Shown here piece by piece: positions 10,577 through 18,743 of a stretch of DNA of 64,000 nt (positions within the stretch are counted from its first letter, which is position 1; each line of letters begins with the position of its first letter). The notes beneath the pieces were generated by a model, which worked only from the letters and a program-made list of their open reading frames with translations, was not told the DNA's origin and did no database searches. The stretch is from Frigoribacterium faeni (GTDB lineage: Bacteria; Actinomycetota; Actinomycetes; Actinomycetales; Microbacteriaceae). Location of the stretch: contig NZ_BJUV01000007.1 in NCBI RefSeq assembly GCF_007988805.1, positions 1-64,000 of the forward strand, written 5' to 3'. The translations under genes were made by a program, and so were the position numbers.

Positions 10577-10588
10577 CCCGCGCCTCCT
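10575..10588 (-). repeat. 14-bp dispersed word, copy 2
   Basis: Exact word in the reverse orientation, overlapping the stop codon of the LacI gene. Further CGCCTCCTCG-like variants follow in tandem to about 10650, giving a pyrimidine-rich tract. Confidence 0.8.
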
Positions 10589-10653
10589 CGCTCCCTCGCC
10601 CCGCGCCTCCTCGTCTCCCCGCCCCGCTCCTCCTCGCGCCCCCTCCTCATCCC

Positions 10654-10715
10654 GATCGAGTGGTCAGAAGATGCTCTTCGTCGGCTGACGACGAGCATCT
10701 TCGGACCACTCGATC
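10654..10715. terminator. Long imperfect palindrome between convergent lacI and hmp
   Basis: GATCGAGTGGTC (10654-10665) pairs with 10704-10715, and inner segments GAAGATGCTC/GAGCATCTTC and CGTC/GACG continue the stem with single mismatches. It lies between two convergent genes and probably ends transcription from both sides. Its arms are less GC-rich than the surroundings. Confidence 0.75.
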
Positions 10716-10742
10716 CCGCACCGGCGCGGGTCGCGGGTCGAG

Positions 10743-12080
10743 TCAGCCGCGCTGGCCGGTGTCGATGCCGGTGACGCTGCCGTCGTCCGGCCCGAACACG
10801 AAGTAGTGCACCCGGTCCGCCTCGACCCCGTGCTCGATCAGGGCGGCGCGGGCGATGGCCATGAACGGCACCGGCCCGCAGAGGAACACCCGGTGCTGCG
10901 GGGTGAGGGCCACCGTGCCGAGGTCGATCGGGTCGAGATAGACGCCGGGGCCGTCGATCGACGCCTCGGCCAGGGCGCTGAGCGCCGACAGCGAGCCCTG
11001 GGTGTAGCTGACCCGCAGGGTGGCGTCCGGCATCGACGCGACGAGGGCCTCGAGCTCGGCGCGGTGCGCGTGCCGCTCCGGCGTCCGCTCGAAGTGCAGC
11101 GCCGTGACCTGCCGTGACGGGTCGGTGCGGGCGAGGTGGTCGAGCATGCCGAGCACCGGCGTGCAGCCGATCCCGGCCGAGACGAACAGCAGCGGGGCGT
11201 CGTCGAGCTGGTCGATGGTGAGCGACCCGATCGGCGGCGACACGTGCACGACGCTGCCGACCCGCACCTCGCGGAGCAGGTGGTTCGACACCTCGCCGTC
11301 GGGCGCGAACCCGCCCCCGTCGAGCACGCGAGCGCTGATCCGCCACTGCTCGTCGTGGCCGCCGCGGAGGCTGTACTGCCGGATCTGGCGGGCGCCGTCG
11401 GCGAGCTCGACCTGAACCGACGCGAACTGCCCGGCCCGGTATCCCGGCAGCGCCTCGCTGTCGGCCGAGACGAGGGTGAGGGCGACGACGTCCTCCGCCT
11501 CGATGCGGTGCTCGGTGACGATCGCCTCGCGCCACTCCTCGTCGGGTTCCAGATCGGCCCGGGTGTACAGGTCGGCGACGCTCGCCGCGACCTCGTCGGT
11601 CACCTGGCGGTACAGCGCCGTCCAGGCGTCGTCCGCCTCCGCGTCGAAGCGGTCCGCCAGGGAGGCGCGGGTCGCCTCCCGCAGATGACCCACGAACACG
11701 TCGTAGTCGCCTCGACGGATGCCCAGCGCCGCGTGGCGCTGGGCCAGGCGCGAGGTGATCTCGGCCGCGGTCGACCCGGCCAGCGTGGGAGCGCCGGCCT
11801 GGTGGGGGGAGGGGTGCAGGGTCGCGGCGGCGCGGGCGCTCGTGCTCGTGCCGCTGCCGGGGGCGGCGTCGATCACGGCCTCGGCGAGGGCGACCACGGT
11901 GCGGGCCAGTTCGCGGGCCTGGCGGCCCTGCGCGTGCTCGCCCCGATTGAACCGGTCGCGCAGCAGATCGGGCCGCGCCGCGAAGAGGCGGTCGTAGAAG
12001 TCGGCGGCGATGTCGTCGGCGTGCGCGGCGACGTCGGGCAGCGTCCGCGCCAGGGCGACGGTCTGCGACGCGGTGACCAT
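10743..12080 (-). CDS. hmp: Flavohemoglobin (nitric oxide dioxygenase)
   Basis: The 445-residue cytoplasmic enzyme detoxifies NO to nitrate with O2 and NAD(P)H. The globin domain has Tyr29 (B10 position, FYDRLF), proximal His116 (RHAALGI) and Tyr126. The reductase part has the FAD motif RQYSL (234-238), the NAD-binding GIGCTPVLGML and a C-terminal YFVFGPD. It is longer than the usual 400 residues because of a roughly 32-residue Ala/Gly/Ser/Thr/Pro-rich insertion (about 72-103) inside the globin domain, before the proximal-histidine helix. The ATG at 12080 is preceded by AGGAGG at 6-7 nt. It is divergent from the ABC operon. No clear NsrR box was recognised. Confidence 0.93.
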   Translation of the reverse strand: MVTASQTVALARTLPDVAAHADDIAADFYDRLFAARPDLLRDRFNRGEHAQGRQARELARTVVALAEAVIDAAPGSGTSTSARAAATLHPSPHQAGAPTLAGSTAAEITSRLAQRHAALGIRRGDYDVFVGHLREATRASLADRFDAEADDAWTALYRQVTDEVAASVADLYTRADLEPDEEWREAIVTEHRIEAEDVVALTLVSADSEALPGYRAGQFASVQVELADGARQIRQYSLRGGHDEQWRISARVLDGGGFAPDGEVSNHLLREVRVGSVVHVSPPIGSLTIDQLDDAPLLFVSAGIGCTPVLGMLDHLARTDPSRQVTALHFERTPERHAHRAELEALVASMPDATLRVSYTQGSLSALSALAEASIDGPGVYLDPIDLGTVALTPQHRVFLCGPVPFMAIARAALIEHGVEADRVHYFVFGPDDGSVTGIDTGQRG

Positions 12081-12260
12081 GGGAGTCCTCCTCGGCGACC
12101 GGGTCGGGGCCCGGCCCGCTCACGATTGTGGCGGCTCGGGGTGTGCGGCGCCTGCGGATGTCTCGACTTCGAATCACCCGGGCCCCGGCGCGGGCCCGGC
12201 TCCGCCCCGGCCCGGGCCCCGGGTCCGCCCCGGCCCCGGACCCGGCTCTCTCGGTGCGGG

Positions 12261-12310
12261 GCGGGTCCGCTGCACGGGCGGCGGGTCCGCTGCACAGGTG
12301 GCGGGTCAGC
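12261..12310 (+). repeat. 20-bp tandem direct repeat, about 2.5 copies
   Basis: Units start at 12261, 12281 and 12301 (partial) with the core GCGGGTCCGCTGCAC. The first two units differ at two or three positions. Confidence 0.8.
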
Positions 12311-12385
12311 GCCGACCCGCCCGCGGTGCACGGAACCCGCCGCCCGGCACGGGAGCAGACGCGCCGCACGCTTGCCGTCACGCCA

Positions 12386-12399
12386 TGTATGCGCTTACA
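12386..12399. promoter_or_regulatory. LacI-family operator upstream of the beta-glucoside operon
   Basis: TGTATGCGCTTACA is a near-perfect palindrome around a central CG, differing at one symmetric pair from TGTAAGCGCTTACA, which is a typical LacI/GalR-family site. It lies 56 bp before the solute-binding protein start, where it could block transcription. Confidence 0.7.
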
Positions 12400-12441
12400 C
12401 TCGTCAGACTCACCTCGACGACGAATGAGAGAACCGTGGCG

Positions 12442-14109
12442 ATGAAGCACACGTCAAGACCCCGCGCGCTGTGGCGCGCCGCGGCGGCCGCCACGGCGGC
12501 GGCCCTGCTGCTGGCAGGCTGCAGCATCCAGATCCGCAGCCAACCCGATCCCTCGATCGGCGCGGACACCATGCTGATCAACGCCGACAAGGGCAACCCG
12601 CAGTTCGAGCGGAACTTCAACCCGTTCCTCACGAACAAGCGCACCGCCTCGACGTGGATCTACGAGCCGCTGCTCGAGATCAACCCGCTCGACGGCGAGA
12701 TCACGCCCTGGCTGGCGAGCCGGACCGACCTGCCCGACGCGCGCACGATCGACATGACGATCCGCGACGGCGTCGAGTGGTCCGACGGCACCCCGATGAC
12801 CCCGGCCGACGTCGTCTACACGTTCGACCTGATCAAGGCGAACCCCACGCTCGACCTCAAGGGCGCCTGGCAGCACATCGACACCATCGAGCAGCAGGGC
12901 GACCACGTGGTCTTCCACCTGCAGACCGACGACGTGCCGGCGATGGAGATCATCGGCCAGACCACGATCGTGCCCGAGCATCTCTGGAGCACCGTCGACG
13001 ACCCGACCACGTTCCGCAACCCCGACCCGGTCGGCACCGGCCCCTTCACGCTCGGCAACTACTCGCCGCAGCAGTACTCGATGGACAGGAACCCGTCGTA
13101 CTGGCAGGCCGAGAAGATCGAGATCGAGCACCTGATCCTCCCCGCGACGAACAACCAGCTCGACACCGTCACGCGCGGCTACGACTGGTCGTACTCGTTC
13201 ATCAGCGACGTCGAGGGCACCTGGGGCGCCGCCAGCCCCGACAACCGGTTCTGGTTCCCGCCGGGCGGCGTGATCGGGCTCGTGCCGAACCTCACCAAGG
13301 CGCCGTTCGACGACGTGAACGTGCGACGGGGCATCGCGCTGGCGCTCGACCGCGGCCCCATCGCCGAGTCGGCGACCGAGGGCTACCTCGAGCCGGCCGG
13401 TCAGACCGGTCTCATCCTGCCGAACCAGGAGGACGACCTCGATCCGTCGATCCCGAACGACGGCATCCTCGAGCAGGACGTCGACGGGGCCCTGGCCGCG
13501 TTCGCCGAGGCCGGCTACACGCAGCAGGGCGACCGGATGGTCGGCCCCGACGGGCAGCAGCTGAGGATCACCATCCTGACGGCCAACGGCTACACCGACT
13601 GGCTGCGCGCGGTGCAGGAGGTGCGGGGCCAGCTGGGCGCGATCGGCATCGACGTGCAGATCCAGGCTCCCCAGCCGGCCGGCTACCAGTCGGCCATCGC
13701 CAACGGCGAGTTCGACATGGCGATGGGCGGCATGGGCAACGGCAACGTCTACCAGGCCTTCAACAACCTGCTCAACAGCGAGTTCGCGACCCCGGTCGGC
13801 GAGACCACCGCCGCCAACTTCGAGCGTTTCAGCGACCCCGAGGTCGATCAGCTGCTCGACGACTGGAAGGCCACGACCGATCCCGAGCAGCAGAAGCGGT
13901 TCGGCTACGAGCTGCAGAACGTCGTCTACGACCAGCTCCCGGTCATCGGCCTGTACTACGGCGGTCTCTGGGGTCTGTTCAACGACTCGAAGTTCACCGG
14001 CTGGCCATCCGCCGAGAACCCCTACATGGCCCCGCAGAACTACGACCAGGCGCCGCTGCTGATCTTCACCAAGCTCAAGCGCGTCTCGAACGAAGGGGAC
14101 GACAAGTGA
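12442..14109 (+). CDS. ABC transporter family-5 solute-binding lipoprotein
   Basis: The 555-residue protein is a lipoprotein (lipobox LLLAGC, Cys27) of the SBP_bac_5 family, which binds oligopeptides or, in several bacteria, cello- and other oligosaccharides. Landmarks are WIYEPLLEI, VEWSDGTPMTPADVVYTFD and GTGPFTL. The context of a GH1 beta-glucosidase favours a beta-glucoside or cello-oligosaccharide ligand over peptides, as for Thermotoga CbtA-like proteins; that is inference. The ATG at 12442 is used; an in-frame GTG at 12436 is an alternative because GAGAG at 12427-12431 fits either start imperfectly. It is the first gene of a six-gene operon behind a LacI-type operator. Confidence 0.88.
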   Translation: MKHTSRPRALWRAAAAATAAALLLAGCSIQIRSQPDPSIGADTMLINADKGNPQFERNFNPFLTNKRTASTWIYEPLLEINPLDGEITPWLASRTDLPDARTIDMTIRDGVEWSDGTPMTPADVVYTFDLIKANPTLDLKGAWQHIDTIEQQGDHVVFHLQTDDVPAMEIIGQTTIVPEHLWSTVDDPTTFRNPDPVGTGPFTLGNYSPQQYSMDRNPSYWQAEKIEIEHLILPATNNQLDTVTRGYDWSYSFISDVEGTWGAASPDNRFWFPPGGVIGLVPNLTKAPFDDVNVRRGIALALDRGPIAESATEGYLEPAGQTGLILPNQEDDLDPSIPNDGILEQDVDGALAAFAEAGYTQQGDRMVGPDGQQLRITILTANGYTDWLRAVQEVRGQLGAIGIDVQIQAPQPAGYQSAIANGEFDMAMGGMGNGNVYQAFNNLLNSEFATPVGETTAANFERFSDPEVDQLLDDWKATTDPEQQKRFGYELQNVVYDQLPVIGLYYGGLWGLFNDSKFTGWPSAENPYMAPQNYDQAPLLIFTKLKRVSNEGDDK

Positions 14110-15086
14110 AGTACGCAGCCCAGAAACTCGGCCTGTTCGTGCTCACGTTGTGGGCCGCCGTCACGCTGAACTTCATCCTGCCGCGGCTGATGCCCGGCAG
14201 TCCGACGGACGCCGCGATCGCGAAGCTCTCGCAGAACGGACCCGTCAGCGATGCGACCCGCGCCGCGATCGAGGCGCAGCTCGGCGTGCCGAGCGGCAAC
14301 GTGCTGCAGCAGTACGTCAGCTACCTCGGTCAGGTGGTGCGTCTCGACTTCGGCACCAGCTACACGTTCTTCCCCGAGACGGTCGGCCACCTGGTCGGTC
14401 AGGCGCTGCCGTTCACGCTGATCCTCGTCGGGGTCTGCACGATCATCGCGTTCGTGCTCGGCACCCTGATCGGCGTCGCGGCGGCCTGGAAGCGCGGCAC
14501 CTGGCTCGACTCGCTGCCCACCCTGTCGGGCAGCTTCATGAGCACGTTCCCGTACTTCTGGACGGCCCTGCTGCTGCTGTTCTTCCTCGGCTACGTGCTG
14601 CACTGGTTCCCGACCACGGGGGCCTACGGCGCGACGACCACGCCCGGGTTCACGCCTGCGTTCATCGGCGACGCGCTGCAGCACGCGGTGCTGCCGGCCA
14701 TCACCATCCTCCTGACGAGTCTCGGCGGCTGGATCCTCGGCATGCGCAACGCGATGATCTCGACGCTGGGCGACGACTACGTCACCTTCGCCGAGGCCAA
14801 CGGTCTGAAGGGCCGCACGGTCGCCGTGCGCTACGCCGCCCGCAACGCGATCCTGCCCAACCTGACCGGCTTCGGCCTCGCCCTCGGCGGCGTGGTCGGC
14901 GGCTCGATCCTCGTGGAGCAGGTGTTCGGCTACCCCGGCATCGGCTACCTGCTGTTCAACGCCGTCATCGGCCAGGACTACCCGCTGATGCAGGCCCTCT
15001 TCCTGATGATCACGGTCAGCGTGCTCGTCGCCAACTTCCTCGTCGACATCTTGTACGGCGTGCTCGACCCAAGGACCCGCCGATGA
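14106..15086 (+). CDS. ABC transporter permease (DppB-like)
   Basis: The 326-residue inner membrane protein has the six-helix DppB/OppB architecture and an EAA-type cytoplasmic loop (EANGLKGRTVAVRYAARN) that contacts the ATPase. The N-terminal helix VLTLWAAVTLNFILPRLMPG is typical. The start is the GTG at 14106, which overlaps the stop of the binding protein by 4 nt (GTGA), indicating translational coupling. It forms the translocation channel with the next gene. Confidence 0.92.
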   Translation: MKYAAQKLGLFVLTLWAAVTLNFILPRLMPGSPTDAAIAKLSQNGPVSDATRAAIEAQLGVPSGNVLQQYVSYLGQVVRLDFGTSYTFFPETVGHLVGQALPFTLILVGVCTIIAFVLGTLIGVAAAWKRGTWLDSLPTLSGSFMSTFPYFWTALLLLFFLGYVLHWFPTTGAYGATTTPGFTPAFIGDALQHAVLPAITILLTSLGGWILGMRNAMISTLGDDYVTFAEANGLKGRTVAVRYAARNAILPNLTGFGLALGGVVGGSILVEQVFGYPGIGYLLFNAVIGQDYPLMQALFLMITVSVLVANFLVDILYGVLDPRTRR

Positions 15087-16042
15087 CCTCCACCGTGTCC
15101 GTCCACCTGCCCGAGGGCGCGCCCCCCACCGGCCCCGCCGAGCAGAAGGCGCCCAGTCGCTGGCTCACCATCGCCCGCATGGGCGCGACCATCTGGTCGA
15201 ACCCCAAGGCGAAGATCGGCGTCGTCATCTTCGGAGTCTTCGTGCTCGTGGCGATCCTCGCTCCGCTGATCGCGCCCTACGGCGGCAGCGAGAACGGCTT
15301 CGAACGCAACGCCGATGCGAGCTGGGCCCACTGGATGGGCACGACCGCGGCAGGCGAGGACGTCCTGAGCCAGCTGATCTACGGCGCCCGCATCAGCGTG
15401 TTCGTCGGCGTCGTCGCCGGCGTCCTGTCGACGCTGGTCGCCGTCGCGATCGGACTGAGCTGGGGCTACATGAAGGGCTTCGGCGGCGACGTCGTCGGGT
15501 TCATCGTGAACCTGTTCCTCGTCATCCCGGGGCTGCCCCTGATGATCGTCATCGCGGCCTACCTGCAGAACGGCGGCATCGCGGTCATCCTCGCGGTGAT
15601 CGTCATCACGGGCTGGGCCTGGGGCGCGCGCGTGCTGCGCAGTCAGACGCAGTCGCTGCGCTCGCGCGACTTCGTCACCGCGGCCCGGTTCTCGGGCGAG
15701 AGCGCCGGTCGCATCGTGTTCCGCGAGATCCTGCCCAACATGACGTCGCTGATCACCGGCTCGTTCTTCGGCGCCGCCACCAGCGCGATCCTCGCCGAGG
15801 CCGGCCTCGAGTTCCTGGGGCTGGGCGACTCGTCGATCGTCAGCTGGGGCACGATCCTCTACTGGGCGCAGAACTCGAACGCCCTGCTCACCGGCCAGTG
15901 GATCCTGCTCTTCGCCCCCGGCCTCTGCATCGCCCTGCTGGCGATGAGCCTGACCCTGATCAACTTCGGCGTCGACGCCGTCGGCAACCCCCGCCTCCGC
16001 GAAGGCGGAGCCAAGCGAACCAAGAAGGAGGCGCGCGCATGA
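15083..16042 (+). CDS. ABC transporter permease (DppC-like)
   Basis: The 319-residue permease has a hydrophilic N-terminus, a first helix near residues 45-65, a periplasmic GTTAAGEDVLSQLIYGAR segment characteristic of DppC/OppC proteins and the EAA loop TAARFSGESAGRIVFREILPN in altered form. The ATG at 15083 overlaps the previous stop as ATGA. The end of the gene carries AAGGAGGCGCG, which supplies the Shine-Dalgarno for the following ATPase gene. Confidence 0.92.
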   Translation: MTSTVSVHLPEGAPPTGPAEQKAPSRWLTIARMGATIWSNPKAKIGVVIFGVFVLVAILAPLIAPYGGSENGFERNADASWAHWMGTTAAGEDVLSQLIYGARISVFVGVVAGVLSTLVAVAIGLSWGYMKGFGGDVVGFIVNLFLVIPGLPLMIVIAAYLQNGGIAVILAVIVITGWAWGARVLRSQTQSLRSRDFVTAARFSGESAGRIVFREILPNMTSLITGSFFGAATSAILAEAGLEFLGLGDSSIVSWGTILYWAQNSNALLTGQWILLFAPGLCIALLAMSLTLINFGVDAVGNPRLREGGAKRTKKEARA

Positions 16043-17826
16043 CCGCCACGGACCTCACCACCGCAGACCGCGCCTCCTCGTCCTCCGACGACGTCCTGTT
16101 GGACGTCCGCGACCTCAGCGTCGTCTACGAGAGCGCCGGCGCCGAACCCGTGCAGGCGGTCGACCACGTGTCGTTCCAGCTGAAGCGGGGCGAGTTCGTC
16201 GGCCTGGTCGGCGAGTCCGGCTCGGGCAAGTCGACGCTCGGTTACGCGCTGACCCGGCTGCAGAAGCCGCCGGCCCGCACCAACGGCGGCAGCATCCGGT
16301 TCGACGGCGCCGACGTGCGCGACCTCGACACCGAGGCCCTGCGTCAGCAGCGCCGGGGCGGCTTCGCGATGGTGCTGCAGTCGGGCATGAACGCGCTCAA
16401 CCCGGTGCGCACCATCCGCAACCACTTCGTCGACGTGTTCAAGGCCCACGGCCATGTGCCGCGCGACCGCTGGCACAGCCGCGCGGCCGAGCTGGTGTCC
16501 AAGGTCGAGCTCGACCCCGGTGTGCTCGCGCGGTTCCCCGGTGAGCTGTCCGGCGGGATGCGCCAGCGCGTCTCGATCGCGCTGGCCCTCTCGCTCGAGC
16601 CGCAGCTGATGGTGTTCGACGAGCCCACCACCGCGCTCGACGTGCTCGTGCAGCACGCCGTGATGGACACCATCATCTCGCTGCAGAGGAGCGAGGGGTT
16701 CACGGCCGTGCTGATCAGCCACGACCTCGGCATCGTGCTCGAGTCGGCCCAGCGGGTGCTCGTGATGCACGAGGGCCGCATCGTCGAGGACGGCCCCTCG
16801 GCCGGCGTGCTCGCCGACCCGCAGGACGATTACACGCGCATGCTGCTCTCGCACTACGCCGATCCCCGTGCCGAGGTCGTCTCGCTGCCCGGGTTCGAGG
16901 ACCGCTCGGTCCGTCGGGCGCGCGGCGACCGACGGGTCGACACGACCACCTCGGTGCCGACGGTCGCGACCCGGGGGCAGCGCGTCGCCCAGCACGCGAT
17001 CACGGTCAGCGGCGTGTCCAAGACCTACGCGCCTCCTCGGCGGGGGGACGACCCCGTCCGGGCCGTCCGCGACGTGTCGTTCACGCTGGAGCCCGGCCAG
17101 TCGCTGGCCCTGGTCGGGCAGAGCGGCTCGGGCAAGAGCACCATCGCGAAGCTCGTCACGGGCGTCGAGAAGCCCACCGGAGGCAGCGTCACGTTCGGCG
17201 ACACCGACGTGACGACGCTGCGGGGCCGCGCCCTGCGGAGCTTCCGCAGCGACGTGCAGATGGTCTTCCAGGACCCGTACGCGGCGCTCAACCCGCTGCA
17301 CACCGTCGAGTACACGCTGACCCGCCCGGTCGTGAACTACACGGGACTGACCGGTCAGGAGGCGCGGCGTCGGGTGCTCGAGCTGCTCGAGACGGTCGGT
17401 CTGACGCCGGTCGAGCAGTTCGCGGCGAAGCTGCCGCACCAGCTCTCGGGCGGGCAGCGTCAGCGCGTCGTGATCGCCCGCGCCCTCGCGAGCGACCCGC
17501 AGGTGATCATCGCCGACGAGCCGGTCTCGATGCTCGACGTCTCGCTGCGGGCCGGCGTGCTGGCCCTCCTCGAGGACCTCCGCGAGCAGTGGGGCGTCTC
17601 GATGCTCTACATCACCCACGACCTGCTGAGCGCCCGCCTGATCACCGACGACATCATGGTGCTCCACCAGGGCGCCGTGGTCGAGCGCGGTCACACGGCC
17701 GAGGTGCTGCAGCGGCCCACCGATCCGTACACGGTGAGGCTGCTCGACGCGGTGCCGAACCCCCGGCGCCGCGCGCAGGAGGCGGCGACCGAGGTGCACC
17801 CGCGCCCCGGGGGTGGTGCGCTCTGA
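16039..17826 (+). CDS. ABC transporter ATPase, two fused nucleotide-binding domains (DppD-DppF)
   Basis: The 595-residue protein contains two complete ATPase domains. Domain 1 has Walker A GESGSGKST (about residues 62-70) and signature LSGGMRQRVSIA. Domain 2 has GQSGSGKST (about 360) and LSGGQRQRVVIARAL. Each is followed by an oligopeptide/dipeptide-type C-terminal extension (QDDYTRMLLSHY and TDPYTVRLLDAVPNP). It therefore replaces separate DppD and DppF subunits and should energise the two permeases. The ATG at 16039 overlaps the previous stop, with AAGGAGG 7 nt upstream. The N-terminal tail TTADRASSSS is encoded over a variant of the dispersed word. Confidence 0.94.
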   Translation: MTATDLTTADRASSSSDDVLLDVRDLSVVYESAGAEPVQAVDHVSFQLKRGEFVGLVGESGSGKSTLGYALTRLQKPPARTNGGSIRFDGADVRDLDTEALRQQRRGGFAMVLQSGMNALNPVRTIRNHFVDVFKAHGHVPRDRWHSRAAELVSKVELDPGVLARFPGELSGGMRQRVSIALALSLEPQLMVFDEPTTALDVLVQHAVMDTIISLQRSEGFTAVLISHDLGIVLESAQRVLVMHEGRIVEDGPSAGVLADPQDDYTRMLLSHYADPRAEVVSLPGFEDRSVRRARGDRRVDTTTSVPTVATRGQRVAQHAITVSGVSKTYAPPRRGDDPVRAVRDVSFTLEPGQSLALVGQSGSGKSTIAKLVTGVEKPTGGSVTFGDTDVTTLRGRALRSFRSDVQMVFQDPYAALNPLHTVEYTLTRPVVNYTGLTGQEARRRVLELLETVGLTPVEQFAAKLPHQLSGGQRQRVVIARALASDPQVIIADEPVSMLDVSLRAGVLALLEDLREQWGVSMLYITHDLLSARLITDDIMVLHQGAVVERGHTAEVLQRPTDPYTVRLLDAVPNPRRRAQEAATEVHPRPGGGAL

Positions 17827-18710
17827 GCACCCTGCGCGACCTCGCCCCGCATCCGGTCTTCGGCGAGCTCCCGGTCGCCCCCGGGGTCGACACGGTCGCG
17901 ATCGACCTGCCCGTCGGCCGGTTGAGCGCCTACCGCGTCGTCCCCGGCGGGGAGTCCCGCGGCACCGTCCTCGTGGTCCCGGGCTACACCGGCTCGAAGG
18001 AGGACTTCCGCGTCACGATGCCGCTGCTGCGCGACGCCGGATTCGAGGTGGTCGCGGTGACGCGGCGGGGTCAGGCGGACTCGGTCGCGCCTCCGTCGCT
18101 CGCCGACCACAGCCTCGCCGAGGAGGCGCGCGACATCGCCCGCATCGCCCCGCTCCTCGCGGACGGTCGCCCCGTGCACCTGCTCGGCCACAGTCTCGGC
18201 GGGGTGATCGGCCGCGCCGCGGTGCTGCTCGACCCCGGCCTGTTCGCCTCGTACACCATGCTCTGCTCGGGTCCGCACGGCTGGCCCGACCGCAAGCACC
18301 TCGAGCGGCACCTCGTCGCCGAGAAGGGGACGTCGGCGTTGTTCGACGCGACGAACCCGGCGACCCTCGGCCTGGCCGACGCCGAGCTCGATCCCGAGCC
18401 GGCGTTCCTGCGGATGCGCATGGCGCGCACGAGCGCCCACAGCGTCGTCGCCGGCGGCGAGATCCTCGAGCTCGCCGACGACACCACGGAGGCGCTCGCC
18501 GCGACGGGCGTGCCCGTCCTGGTCGCGCACGGCGAGTGGGACGCGGCCTGGCCGATCCCCTGGCAGCGCGACATGGCCGACCGGCTCGGCGCCCGCTACG
18601 AGGTGATCGCCGGGGCGTGGCACTCGCCCCAGATCGAGCAGCCGGCGGCCACCGCGGCCCTGCTCGCCGACTTCTGGGGGTCCGTGGCGGACCCGACCCG
18701 CGCCTCCTGA
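17823..18710 (+). CDS. Alpha/beta hydrolase, probable esterase
   Basis: The 295-residue protein is a cytoplasmic serine hydrolase. The triad is Ser124 in LLGHSLGGV, Asp240 in HGEWDAAW and His267 in AWHSP, with the oxyanion motif PGYTGSKED. I find no ATG, GTG or TTG in frame at the expected position. The best start is CTG at 17823, which overlaps the stop of the ATPase gene as CTGA and is preceded by a G-rich stretch. Placement between the transporter and the beta-glucosidase suggests it removes acyl groups from imported glycosides; that is inference. The last codons (TRAS, then stop) are written by a copy of the dispersed 14-bp word. Confidence 0.8.
   Translation: MSTLRDLAPHPVFGELPVAPGVDTVAIDLPVGRLSAYRVVPGGESRGTVLVVPGYTGSKEDFRVTMPLLRDAGFEVVAVTRRGQADSVAPPSLADHSLAEEARDIARIAPLLADGRPVHLLGHSLGGVIGRAAVLLDPGLFASYTMLCSGPHGWPDRKHLERHLVAEKGTSALFDATNPATLGLADAELDPEPAFLRMRMARTSAHSVVAGGEILELADDTTEALAATGVPVLVAHGEWDAAWPIPWQRDMADRLGARYEVIAGAWHSPQIEQPAATAALLADFWGSVADPTRAS
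18695..18708 (-). repeat. 14-bp dispersed word, copy 3
   Basis: Exact word in the reverse orientation at the extreme 3' end of the hydrolase gene. It encodes TRAS just before the stop codon. Confidence 0.8.
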
Positions 18711-18743
18711 CCTCCTTCTCATCACCACCGAAAGGAGCACTCC

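Larger units (their letters stand above)
12081..12441. other. Divergent intergenic region, GC-rich with repeats
   Basis: This 361-bp gap separates hmp (minus) from the beta-glucoside ABC operon (plus). Bases about 12178-12250 are a low-complexity GGCCCCGG-type tract. Bases 12261-12310 hold two and a half copies of a 20-bp direct repeat. The last 60 bp carry the LacI-type operator and presumably the operon promoter. No convincing coding region is present. Confidence 0.7.
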
